Assembly (NCBI RefSeq): GCF_017311415.1
Contig: NZ_JAEKIS010000012.1
Coordinates: 1 to 64,000 of the forward strand
Origin: Salipiger abyssi
GTDB lineage: Bacteria; Pseudomonadota; Alphaproteobacteria; Rhodobacterales; Rhodobacteraceae
Length of the DNA: 64,000 nucleotides
Reading direction: 5' to 3'
Position numbers and translations under genes: made by a program. Below the pieces are notes generated by a model. It made no database searches and was not told where the DNA came from. It saw only the letters and a program-made list of their open reading frames with translations. Each line of letters opens with the position of its first letter. Positions within the stretch are counted from its first letter, which is position 1. Of this stretch, positions 36,611 to 44,801 are shown piece by piece.

Positions 36611-37435
36611 ATGCCCGACCTGACACTCACCCTCGAACTTCTGGCCTTTCTGATCGTGATCGGGGGTGTGGCCGGTGTGCTCGCCGGTCTGCTCGGTGTC
36701 GGCGGCGGTATCGTGCTGGTGCCGGCCTTCTTCTTCACCTTCCAGATGCTCGGCTATGACGGGGTTCAGACCATGCAGGTCTGCCTTGCCACGTCGCTTG
36801 CGACGATCATCGTGACCTCCATCCGCTCGGTCGTCAGCCACAACCGCAAGGGCGCGGTAGACTGGGAGATCCTGCGCGGCTGGGCGCCGGGCATCGTCAT
36901 CGGAGCAATCGTCGGTGTGCTGGCCGCATCCGCGCTGCGCTCGACCAGCCTTCAGGCGATCTTCGGCTGCCTGGGGCTGATCATCGGTCTATATATGTTG
37001 CTCGGGCGGAGCAGCTGGCGCATCGCCGAGGCGATGCCGAGCGGCGGCAAACAGTATCTTTATTCGCCGGTCGTCGGTTTTCTTTCCGTGCTGATGGGCA
37101 TCGGCGGCGGCAGCTTCGGCGTGCCGCTGATGAGTCTGCATAACGTGCCGATTCACCGCGCGGTCGCAACGGCGGCGGGGTTCGGCGTGCTGATTGCCGT
37201 GCCCTCTGCGGCGGGTTTCCTGTTGCTGACCATCGAGCCCGGTTCGCGGCCGCCCTATACGTTGGGCGCGGTGAACGTGCCGGGATTTCTGGTGGTGATC
37301 GCGATGACGCTGCTCACCGCGCCGCTCGGTGTGAAGATCGCCCATGCGATGAACCCCGCGCCGCTGAAGCGCCTGTTCGGTGCTTTCCTGATCCTCGTGG
37401 CGCTCAACATGTTGCGCAAGGCGCTGATGGGCTGA
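36611..37435 (+). CDS. TauE/SafE (TSUP) family anion permease
   Basis: A 274-residue membrane protein with about eight hydrophobic segments and the duplicated glycine-rich motif of the family (GVLAGLLGVGGGIVLVPAFF; FLSVLMGIGGGSFGVPLMSL). Members export sulfite, sulfoacetate or other organic anions. It follows the GntR gene by 36 bases in the same direction, so co-regulation is likely. A substrate tied to glutathione or sulfur metabolism would fit ggt, but this is a guess. Confidence 0.88.
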   Translation: MPDLTLTLELLAFLIVIGGVAGVLAGLLGVGGGIVLVPAFFFTFQMLGYDGVQTMQVCLATSLATIIVTSIRSVVSHNRKGAVDWEILRGWAPGIVIGAIVGVLAASALRSTSLQAIFGCLGLIIGLYMLLGRSSWRIAEAMPSGGKQYLYSPVVGFLSVLMGIGGGSFGVPLMSLHNVPIHRAVATAAGFGVLIAVPSAAGFLLLTIEPGSRPPYTLGAVNVPGFLVVIAMTLLTAPLGVKIAHAMNPAPLKRLFGAFLILVALNMLRKALMG

Positions 37436-37549
37436 GCTTAGGGCGGTCGGAGGCAACCGCTGGGAGCCGAGGTGGAGAGCACGGCCTATGCGCGCCGCTC
37501 GACGGATTTGCGCGGAAGCCCGATGAGCGTATCGCCGAGGCATGCGTAG

Positions 37550-37873
37550 GTGTTTGATCCCGAGGTTTGCTGGTGCGGTGCTTTCATTGGAATGGAAGGA
37601 AGCCCAACGGAACAGGTGCGTCACGGCAGCGCTACGACCACGCAGGCCATCCGAGCAGCAATAAAGCGATCGCAAGCTTCGACCGCGGCGCTGGGCCGGG
37701 AACTCGGGATCAACCCAAAGACCGTCGCGAAGTGGCGAAAGTGCGAGACGTTGGAAGATCGCAAGACGGGCCTGAGCGTCATGCGCCAACACCAAGGTGG
37801 TGAAATAGGCCAGTCACCTGGAGAAGAAAGAAGACGCGTTCTTCGCGGGGCGGGGCGGCTGAGCGCCCGCTGA
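37550..37873 (+). mobile_element. IS481-type transposase remnant
   Basis: Only the start of an IS481-like transposase survives: HGSATTTQAIRAAIKRSQAS and LGRELGINPKTVAKWRK, the N-terminal helix-turn-helix, roughly 37592-37777. The DDE catalytic domain is missing and the frame ends in unrelated residues. The non-coding bases just upstream (CATTGGAATGGAAGGAAGCC) also look like IS leader sequence. No terminal repeats could be paired. About 440 bases from 37436 to 37881 hold nothing else recognisable. Confidence 0.65.
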
Positions 37874-37881
37874 CCGAACCG

Positions 37882-38826
37882 TCAGGCTGTGCCATCGCCG
37901 ATATGGGACATCAGGAAATCGACGAACACCTTGGCGCGGTGTGGCATGTAGCGAGAGTCGGGCGCTTTCGCTACGAGATAGTTCGATTGAAGCGCGACAT
38001 CGTCAAGGAGGGTGACGAGCTCTCCGCGCGCCAGCCATTCCGCGATTGCGCGGCGCCCCAGCAGCGCGATCCCGAGCCCCTGACGCGCCGCTTCGATCAG
38101 TACGAGCGGGTTGTCGGACTGAAGCACCGGCGTGACCTCGACCCGGTCGATGCCGTCCCGGCCGCGATATTCCCAGGTCACAAGCGGTGCCGAGGGCAGC
38201 GTGCAGATGCAATCGTGGTCTTTCAGATCCTGGGGACGGCGCGGTGCGCCACGGCGGGCAAGGTAGTCGGGTGCCGCGCAAAACACCCGGTCGTTTTCCA
38301 GCAGCAGGCGCTCGCCGTTCCCAGGGTCGAGCGACGGCTGAAACCGGATCGCCAGATCCAGCCCTTCGGCGATCAGATCGCTGGCCCGCGCCGAGAGTTG
38401 CAGCGAGACCAGAAGGTCGGGATAGAGCCGGGCGAATTCCGGCAGGATCGGCGCAATCGTGTCCATGCCGAAATAAACGGGTGCTGCCACGCGCAGGTCA
38501 CCGTAAAGCAGCGCGGCATCGCCCCAGAGCTCCTGCTCGGCGACATCAATACAGGCGATGATTTTCTTGCAATGCCCATAGAGCGCCCGGGCGGCATCGG
38601 TCGGCGCCACGATCCGCGTGGTGCGGTTGAAAAGCCGGGTCTCCGACAGGGTTTCGAGATTGGACAGGCGCTGGCTGACCGCCGAAGGCACAGTGTTCAG
38701 TCGCTGCGCCGCCTTCGAGATGCTGCGCGTCTCCATGATGGCGACGAAGGTTTCGACCGCCGCGAAATCCGCGAGGATCGGGAGCCTTGTATGACCGTCG
38801 CTATCGGTGCGTCGCCGTCCGCGCAT
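37882..38826 (-). CDS. LysR family regulator
   Basis: A 314-residue LysR protein: HTH near residues 25-85 (SISKAAQRLNTVPSAVSQRL) and a periplasmic-binding-like effector domain. It is divergent from the FAH/OCD/TRAP operon 105 bases away and most likely activates it; a dyad typical of LysR sites lies between. Confidence 0.92.
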   Translation of the reverse strand: MRGRRRTDSDGHTRLPILADFAAVETFVAIMETRSISKAAQRLNTVPSAVSQRLSNLETLSETRLFNRTTRIVAPTDAARALYGHCKKIIACIDVAEQELWGDAALLYGDLRVAAPVYFGMDTIAPILPEFARLYPDLLVSLQLSARASDLIAEGLDLAIRFQPSLDPGNGERLLLENDRVFCAAPDYLARRGAPRRPQDLKDHDCICTLPSAPLVTWEYRGRDGIDRVEVTPVLQSDNPLVLIEAARQGLGIALLGRRAIAEWLARGELVTLLDDVALQSNYLVAKAPDSRYMPHRAKVFVDFLMSHIGDGTA

Positions 38827-38850
38827 GGCGTCATCCTACTTTTCGTAATT

Positions 38851-38867
38851 AGAGAATAATATTTTCT
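38851..38867. promoter_or_regulatory. Putative LysR binding dyad
   Basis: AGAGAATAATATTTTCT is an interrupted palindrome (7 of 8 arm positions match) in an AT-rich stretch, 25 bases from the lysR start and 65 from the divergent FAH gene. Confidence 0.5.
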
Positions 38868-38931
38868 GACTATTCCCTCTAAATGAATTTGCTCTGAGCT
38901 GTCAATTTGTCCGGAGACGAGGGAGGGTGCC

Positions 38932-39750
38932 ATGAAAATCGCGCTGCTGGGCGGGTCCCATGCCGGGAAACTGGGGCTGGTCGACACGACTGGCGGGACG
39001 GTTTCCGTGCTATCCGAGGATATGACACTGGCCAGGCTGGCGGATGGCGAAACGCCTCTGCCGGTTGCAGAGATCCCTGTGCAGGACGCCTCGCTGGCGG
39101 CGCCGCTTATGCCCGGTGCGCGGGTGCTCTGCGTCGGTCTGAACTTCTATGATCATGCGAAAGAGGCGGGCATGGCTGTGCCCGAGCTGCCGTCGATCTT
39201 CCCGCGTTTCCGGTCGTCCTTTTCGGCGCCGGACGAGGCGATCATCGCGCCCTCGATCAGCGCCCAGTTCGACTATGAGGTCGAGCTGACCGTGGTGATC
39301 GGGCGCGCCGGGCGGCATATCGCCGAGGCGGACGCGGCAAAGCATATCCTGGGCTATACCTGTCTTGCCGATAACAGCGTGCGCGACTGGCAGAAACACA
39401 GCCGGCAGGCGACGCCGGGCAAGAATTTCGATCGTTCCGGCGCCATCGGCCCGTGGATCTCCACGACAGACGAGATGCCGCCGCTGGCCGAGATCGCGCT
39501 GGAAACCTTCGTCAACGGGGTGCGGCGGCAGCACGGGTCCGGCGGCGACCTCATTTTTTCGCCGGATTATTGCGTCTCCTACATCAGCAATTTCATGGAG
39601 CTGCGGCCCGGCGACATGATCGCGCTCGGCACGCCTGCCGGCGTCGCCTCCGGCGAGGCGGAACCCAACTGGCTCAAACCCGGCGATCAGGTGGAGCTGC
39701 GGATCTCCGGCATCGGCTCCCTGCGCAACGCCGTCCAGGCGGAACAGTGA
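38932..39750 (+). CDS. Fumarylacetoacetate hydrolase family protein
   Basis: A 272-residue FAH-fold enzyme with the metal-site segments FDYEVELTVVIGRAGRHI and GRSGAIGP-like DRSGAIGPWI and the closing GDMIALGTPAGVASG block. Members hydrolyse or decarboxylate beta-diketo acids and acylpyruvates from aromatic or sugar catabolism. It is first in an operon with an ornithine-cyclodeaminase-like gene, a SnoaL-like gene and a TRAP transporter. Confidence 0.88.
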   Translation: MKIALLGGSHAGKLGLVDTTGGTVSVLSEDMTLARLADGETPLPVAEIPVQDASLAAPLMPGARVLCVGLNFYDHAKEAGMAVPELPSIFPRFRSSFSAPDEAIIAPSISAQFDYEVELTVVIGRAGRHIAEADAAKHILGYTCLADNSVRDWQKHSRQATPGKNFDRSGAIGPWISTTDEMPPLAEIALETFVNGVRRQHGSGGDLIFSPDYCVSYISNFMELRPGDMIALGTPAGVASGEAEPNWLKPGDQVELRISGIGSLRNAVQAEQ

Positions 39751-39778
39751 CACACGAATTACGGAAAGAGGGTGGAGT

Positions 39779-40804
39779 ATGAGCGATCAAGCGATCTGGC
39801 TGACCGAGGCGGATATCGCCGAACTGGTCTCGATCAATACCGGCATCGAGGCGCTGCGCGACCTGCTGCCGCGTGAAGTGACGGGCGGCGCGCGCAATCT
39901 CAGCAAGGTGCTGGCGACCTGGCCGCCGCGCTCGTCCATGCACAACCTGGGCTCGGTCGATCCCGAGCGCGGCGTGGGCGGGATCAAGTCCTGGGTGAAC
40001 ACGCCGGAGGGGGCGCAGGCGGTCTATGTGCTCTTCGACACCCGCAAGGGGCAGGTGCTGGCGATGATGCAGGCGGGCACGCTGGGCGCGCTGCGCACGG
40101 CGGGGATTTCCGGGCTTGCCACCGGGCTGATGGCCGATCCCGGCGCCGACAGCCTCTCGGTGATCGGCGCGGGCCGTCAGGCGCTCGGGCAGGTGGCCTC
40201 GGTCGCGACGGTGCGTCCGCTGCGCAGGATCCATGTGTTCAGCCGCACCGAAGAGAGCAAACAGGCGTTCTGCGAGACGCTGCGCGCGAAATTCGATGCT
40301 GAGATCGTCGCCGAGCCGACGCTGGAAAGCGCCGTGAAGGCGGCACCGATCCTGACGCTTGTGACCCGCGCCAGCGAGCCCTTCGTGACGGCGGAGATGA
40401 TCGCGCCGGGCACGCATGTGAACGCTGTGGGCGCCATCCTGCCCGCCAATGCCGAGCTGACGCCGGATGCGATGACGGTTTTCGACCGTTTCGTGGTCGA
40501 CAATATCGACAATGCGCGGCTGTCCTCCGCCGAGCTGCGCGACCATTTCGGCGAGGACGACGCGAAATGGCAGGCGCTGCCCACGGTGGGCGGGCTGCTC
40601 GCCTCGGGCGGGTTCCGCTACACGCCCGGCCAGACCACCTGTTTCAAGGCGATGGGCATGGGGCTGTCGGATCTGGCGGTCGCGGTGGCGGCCCTCGGTC
40701 GCGCCCGCGAGCTCGGGGTCGGCGCGCCGCTTGGCAGCGAGAAAAGCGGCGGCATGAGCTGGGACGCGCTGAGTGCTGCGCAGGCCGGGGGGGCGGGACA
40801 ATGA
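39779..40804 (+). CDS. Ornithine cyclodeaminase/mu-crystallin family protein
   Basis: A 341-residue NAD(P)-dependent enzyme with an N-terminal dimerisation domain and a Rossmann domain (SLSVIGAGRQALGQVASVAT, about residues 130-148). Family members include ornithine cyclodeaminase, alanine dehydrogenase and ketimine reductases. Linked FAH and TRAP genes suggest imino or amino acid chemistry on a transported acid. Its stop overlaps the next start by ATGA. Confidence 0.85.
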   Translation: MSDQAIWLTEADIAELVSINTGIEALRDLLPREVTGGARNLSKVLATWPPRSSMHNLGSVDPERGVGGIKSWVNTPEGAQAVYVLFDTRKGQVLAMMQAGTLGALRTAGISGLATGLMADPGADSLSVIGAGRQALGQVASVATVRPLRRIHVFSRTEESKQAFCETLRAKFDAEIVAEPTLESAVKAAPILTLVTRASEPFVTAEMIAPGTHVNAVGAILPANAELTPDAMTVFDRFVVDNIDNARLSSAELRDHFGEDDAKWQALPTVGGLLASGGFRYTPGQTTCFKAMGMGLSDLAVAVAALGRARELGVGAPLGSEKSGGMSWDALSAAQAGGAGQ

Positions 40805-41214
40805 GCGCCGTCTCCAACGAAGACCTGTCGGTCTGCGAACGCCTCGCGCGGCGTTTCTATCGCGCGCTCGACCGGCACGAGATCGACGCCGCGCTGGCGC
40901 TGGCCGCCGAGGATTGCCAGTGGATCCGTGCTGGCGAACCGCAGGTCGGCCATGACGCGATGCGCAAGGTGATGGAGGCGCGCCCGCGCTCCATCCTCGC
41001 CCGGCATCTGGTCGGCAACGCCGTTGCCGAGCCGATTTCGGACAGCGAGATTGTGGTCAGCTATGATCTTCTGTTTCTCGCCGCCCCGCCGGAGGTGCCG
41101 GCGGGCGTGCCGAGACCTCTGGTTCCGTCCAAGATCCTGTCGGGCGTGGACCGCTATCGCCGCGAGGAGGGCGGCTGGTATCTGATTTATAAGCGTGCGG
41201 TGCCGGAGTTCTGA
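40801..41214 (+). CDS. SnoaL-like/NTF2-fold protein
   Basis: A 137-residue small protein with a start like polyketide-cyclase/NTF2 folds (RFYRALDRHEIDAALALAAEDCQW). The family includes isomerases, dehydratases and ligand-binding proteins. It is translationally coupled to the ornithine-cyclodeaminase-like gene, suggesting a step or binding role in the same pathway. Confidence 0.7.
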   Translation: MSAVSNEDLSVCERLARRFYRALDRHEIDAALALAAEDCQWIRAGEPQVGHDAMRKVMEARPRSILARHLVGNAVAEPISDSEIVVSYDLLFLAAPPEVPAGVPRPLVPSKILSGVDRYRREEGGWYLIYKRAVPEF

Positions 41215-41241
41215 TAGACACCGCTAACAGGGAGGGGACCC

Positions 41242-42213
41242 ATGCTACTCAAGACCATTTCTTTCGGGCTCGCGGCGGCGTTGTCGCTGGCATCCGCTGC
41301 GCAGGCCACCGACATCCGCATGCTCAAGACCTGGGACGACCGCTATCCCGGCTCGGGCGCCATTTGCGACCGGTTCGCCGAGCTGGCCACCGAAGCTTCG
41401 GGCGGCGAGATCAGTTTCCAGATGTTCGGCCCCGAGACGGTGCCGCCGCTTGAGCAGGTCGACCCGGTGCGCAACGGCGTGTTCCAGGTGCTCTGCACCT
41501 ATCCGAACTTCCACACCGGTGAATCCACCCTGCTGGCCGGGCTGGAAAGCACCGTGCCCGACGCCGAAAAGCTGCGCAGCAGCGGCGCCTGGGACATCGT
41601 GGACGAGAACTATCGCAGCATCGGGCTCAAGACGCTGGCCATTCCCACAGCGCACGGGCTGACCATCTTTCTGACCGATCCGCTGAGCGAAGACGGCGAT
41701 ATCGCCGGGCGCTCGATCCGCGGGCTGCCCTCGGTGCATCCGATCATCGAGTCGCTTGGCGGCGTCGGGGTCGTGCTGCCGCCGGCGGAAATGCTGTCCT
41801 CGCTCGAACGCGGGATCATCGACGGCGCGCTGTTCCCCATCGCCGGAGCGGCGGGGTTCGGTTTTGCCGAGGTGACCTCCTACTATCTGGGCGATCTGCC
41901 CTATGCACTGCCGCATGTGGTGCTGATGCAGGACGGGTTCTGGCAAGGGCTCTCCGAGGCCGATCAGCAGGCGCTGCTCGAGGCGGGCAAAATGCTCGAA
42001 GACGAGATCGACGGTGTCTACGATGAGCTGAACGCCGAGGAAATGGCGCGGCTGGAAGAGCGCGGCGTCGAGGAGCAGCCGCTCTCGGACGCGATGCTGG
42101 ACAAGTATCTGGCGGCGCTGCGCGAGGCGAGCTGGACCTTCGCGCACAGCCGCAGTGGCGCCTTTGCCGACCGGCTTGAGCAGGCGGTCACCGAGGCAGG
42201 GCTGCTGCGCTAG
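41242..42213 (+). CDS. dctP: TRAP transporter solute-binding protein (system 1)
   Basis: A 323-residue DctP-type periplasmic protein with a Sec signal (LAAALSLASAAQA, cleavage about residue 22). It has the family's GPETVPPLEQVDPVRNGVFQ and SLERGIIDGALFPI blocks. It binds an organic acid for the permeases encoded next. A strong hairpin follows before dctQ. Confidence 0.92.
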   Translation: MLLKTISFGLAAALSLASAAQATDIRMLKTWDDRYPGSGAICDRFAELATEASGGEISFQMFGPETVPPLEQVDPVRNGVFQVLCTYPNFHTGESTLLAGLESTVPDAEKLRSSGAWDIVDENYRSIGLKTLAIPTAHGLTIFLTDPLSEDGDIAGRSIRGLPSVHPIIESLGGVGVVLPPAEMLSSLERGIIDGALFPIAGAAGFGFAEVTSYYLGDLPYALPHVVLMQDGFWQGLSEADQQALLEAGKMLEDEIDGVYDELNAEEMARLEERGVEEQPLSDAMLDKYLAALREASWTFAHSRSGAFADRLEQAVTEAGLLR

Positions 42214-42222
42214 GCTGAAGAC

Positions 42223-42250
42223 GCGGCGCGGCCATACACCGCCGCGCCGC
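42223..42250 (+). terminator. Hairpin between dctP and dctQ (system 1)
   Basis: GCGGCGCGGC and GCCGCGCCGC form a perfect 10-bp stem with an 8-base loop and no T-run. It probably stabilises the binding-protein message or limits read-through. Confidence 0.6.
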
Positions 42251-42274
42251 GATACCATCAGGGGAGGGGATGCG

Positions 42275-42790
42275 ATGCACCGTTTGCACGCGATACTGGA
42301 GCGTCTGTCGCAGGGTCTGCTGCTGCTGGCCTCGCTGACCATGGCGGCGGCCACGCTGATCGTCTTCGGCGGCACCATTGCGCGCTACGGCTTCTCGCAG
42401 CCGCTGGCATGGGGGCCCGATGTGATCGGCTATCTCATGTGCCTGATGGTGCTGCTTGCGATCCCGGTGCTGACCCTGCGCGGCGGCCACGTCTCCATCG
42501 ACATTCTGGTCGATCTGCTGCCCGGCACCCAGTCGCGGCGCCTGCTGCACCGGCTGCTGGCTTTTGCTTCCGCCATCACGCTGGCGTTGCTGTGCAAGAT
42601 CCTCTTGGACGCCACGCTTCAGGCCTGGAAGACCGGTGCCGGCACGGCGGCCGGCTTTCCGCTGCCACGCTGGTGGTTCTTTGCCGCCATGTTCGCGGGC
42701 TTTGCCCTGAGCGCGCTCATATTTCTTGTGCAGGCCGTCGCGCCCGAGCGCCCGGCGGCCCCCCTGCAACATCCGCAGAAAGACGTCTGA
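42275..42790 (+). CDS. dctQ: TRAP transporter small permease (system 1)
   Basis: A 171-residue DctQ subunit with four membrane helices. The ATG at 42275 is preceded by GGGGAGGGG and gives the standard N-terminus; an overlapping ATG 5 bases earlier is in another frame. Confidence 0.9.
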   Translation: MHRLHAILERLSQGLLLLASLTMAAATLIVFGGTIARYGFSQPLAWGPDVIGYLMCLMVLLAIPVLTLRGGHVSIDILVDLLPGTQSRRLLHRLLAFASAITLALLCKILLDATLQAWKTGAGTAAGFPLPRWWFFAAMFAGFALSALIFLVQAVAPERPAAPLQHPQKDV

Positions 42791-42794
42791 CACC

Positions 42795-44087
42795 ATGACC
42801 GCCCTGATTGGTCTCTCCCTGCTGCTTGCGATCTTCCTGCTCGGCCTGCCGATCTTTGTCGCCTTTTTCGCGTTCAATATCGGTGCCGCCATCTACCTGA
42901 TGGGCGCGGGCGGGCTGACGCTGTTTCCCGGCAGCATCCTCAACACCATGACCACCTCCGAGCTGATCATGGTGCCGCTCTTCATCCTGCTGGGCGAGCT
43001 GCTGTTCCGCTCGGGCACCATCGAGATCCTGTTCGACTCGGTCGATACGCTGATCGGCAAGCTGCCCGGACGGGAATATGTGGTGGTGGTCGCGGTCTCG
43101 GTGCTGCTGGGCGCGCTCTCGGGTTCGGCCATCGCGGTGGCGGCGCTGCTGGGCCGGACGCTGCTGCCCGCCGCGCTCGACCGGGGCGCCGACACGCGGC
43201 TGATGTCGGGCATGGCGCTGGGGGGCGCATGCCTCGCCCCGATCATACCGCCCAGCATCCTGATCGTGATCATCGGCATGCTTTCGGGCAGCTCGATCTC
43301 GCAGTTGATGGCGGCGGGTGTGGTGCCCGGTGTGATCGCGGGGATGATGTTCTTTGTCTATATCCAGGTGGCCGTCTGGCGCCGCAGCGGACGCGCGCGC
43401 GCAACCGTCGATACCGGCGCCGATGGTGCGGAGAAGCTTCGCGCCTTGGCGCGGCTGCTGCCCTTCTCCATCGTGGTGTTCCTGGTGTTGGGACTGATCC
43501 TGCTGGGCATCGCCACACCGACCGAGGCCGCCGCCACGGGCGTGTTCGGCGCGGTGATCGTGGCGGCGATCTTTGGCAAGCTGTCCTTGCGGCTCTTCAA
43601 GGACAGCATCGAGGGCGCGGTGATCCTCTCGGCGATGCTGCTGGTGATCATGGCGACCTCCACGATCTTTACCCAGCTGCTGGCCTTCTCCGGCTTTGCC
43701 CGCGACGCGGTTGATTTCGTCAACGGGCTCGACGTGTCGGACCTTGCGCTCTTCGCGCTGCTGATGCTGCTGCCCTTCGTGCTGTGCATGTTCCTCGACC
43801 AGATCGCGCTGCTACTGATCCTGGTGCCGATCTATCTGCCGATCATCCAGGCGCACGGGTTCGACCCGGTGGTGTTCTGGACGGCGCTCCTGCTGAACCT
43901 GTCCATCGGTGCCATCACCCCGCCCTTCGGCTATGCGCTCTTTGCGTTGCGCGCTGCGCTCGGACCCAAGGCCTCGCTGACCGATATCTATATGTCGGTG
44001 CTGCCGGTGGTGGCGATCATGGTGGCGCTGATCTTTCTGATCTACGCATTCCCACCCATCGTTACGTGGCTTCCGAGCTTTCTATGA
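42795..44087 (+). CDS. dctM: TRAP transporter large permease (system 1)
   Basis: A 430-residue DctM subunit with about 12 membrane segments and the family signatures LSGSAIAVAALLGRTLLP, GGACLAPIIPPSILIVIIG and NLSIGAITPPFGYALF. It drives sodium-coupled uptake. The end overlaps the convergent tetR gene by 26 bases. Confidence 0.93.
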   Translation: MTALIGLSLLLAIFLLGLPIFVAFFAFNIGAAIYLMGAGGLTLFPGSILNTMTTSELIMVPLFILLGELLFRSGTIEILFDSVDTLIGKLPGREYVVVVAVSVLLGALSGSAIAVAALLGRTLLPAALDRGADTRLMSGMALGGACLAPIIPPSILIVIIGMLSGSSISQLMAAGVVPGVIAGMMFFVYIQVAVWRRSGRARATVDTGADGAEKLRALARLLPFSIVVFLVLGLILLGIATPTEAAATGVFGAVIVAAIFGKLSLRLFKDSIEGAVILSAMLLVIMATSTIFTQLLAFSGFARDAVDFVNGLDVSDLALFALLMLLPFVLCMFLDQIALLLILVPIYLPIIQAHGFDPVVFWTALLLNLSIGAITPPFGYALFALRAALGPKASLTDIYMSVLPVVAIMVALIFLIYAFPPIVTWLPSFL

Positions 44088-44649
44088 ACCGCATCATGAG
44101 GCCGGTGATCGTCGAAATCGCCGCCTCATCCAGCGCGCCGGGCGCGGTTTCGCTCGCGGCGGCATAGGCAGTCAGGTCGCGGAACATTGCCCAGCCAAAG
44201 CCGAAGGCCATGATCATCGCCGCTTCGGTCCGCGCGTCTTCAGCCTCCACCCCCGCCTTGCGCAGGATCCCGGCCAGAACGGAGGTGCCGCCGGTCTGGC
44301 GGACGAACTGGTCGAGCGGGCGCTGCTCCAGCAGCAGATGCGCGAAGGTGCGGGTAAAGGCGGGCTGCGCCGACAGATAGCGCAGCAGGTTGCGCAGCGC
44401 TTCTTCCGGGCTCGCCCCCTCGCCAAGCGCCGCCTTGCTCGCCAGCATGTGCTTTTCGATGATCGCGTCGAGCAGCGCCTCTTTCGAGCCGAAATGCCGG
44501 TGGACCAGCGCCTGGTTCACATTGGCCCGCGCCGCGATTTCGCGCACCGAGACAGCACTGGGGCCTTTCTCGCCAAAAAGCGCATCCGCCGCCGTCAGCA
44601 GAGCCTCGATGGTCGCCTCCTTGCCGCGGGGTTTGGGGGTCGTGGTCAT
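44062..44649 (-). CDS. TetR family regulator
   Basis: A 195-residue repressor with the TetR HTH at about residues 25-50 (VREIAARANVNQALVHRHFG). It is divergent from the bicupin/aldehyde dehydrogenase operon. Two tandem 18-bp palindromes lie between them, so it almost certainly represses that operon and itself until a pathway intermediate binds. Confidence 0.9.
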   Translation of the reverse strand: MTTTPKPRGKEATIEALLTAADALFGEKGPSAVSVREIAARANVNQALVHRHFGSKEALLDAIIEKHMLASKAALGEGASPEEALRNLLRYLSAQPAFTRTFAHLLLEQRPLDQFVRQTGGTSVLAGILRKAGVEAEDARTEAAMIMAFGFGWAMFRDLTAYAAASETAPGALDEAAISTITGLMMRFIESSEAT

Positions 44650-44716
44650 GCTGTCCTCTCGTCATCCGGGCATCCGGAAGAAATCCGGGAGCTGCCGAAA
44701 TTTCTTATAGACTCGG

Positions 44717-44759
44717 TGTAGTCGCATGGCTACATTCCAAATGTAGTCACATGACTACA
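44717..44759. promoter_or_regulatory. Two tandem TetR operators
   Basis: TGTAGTCGCATGGCTACA (44717-44734) and TGTAGTCACATGACTACA (44742-44759) are near-copies of one palindrome, centres 25 bases apart. The second has perfect 8-bp arms around CA. They lie 68 bases from tetR and 43 from the bicupin start. Confidence 0.78.
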
Positions 44760-44801
44760 CATGATTCAGCGAGCCTGTCTCGCCCCGGAGGAGGAAAAGA
44801 G

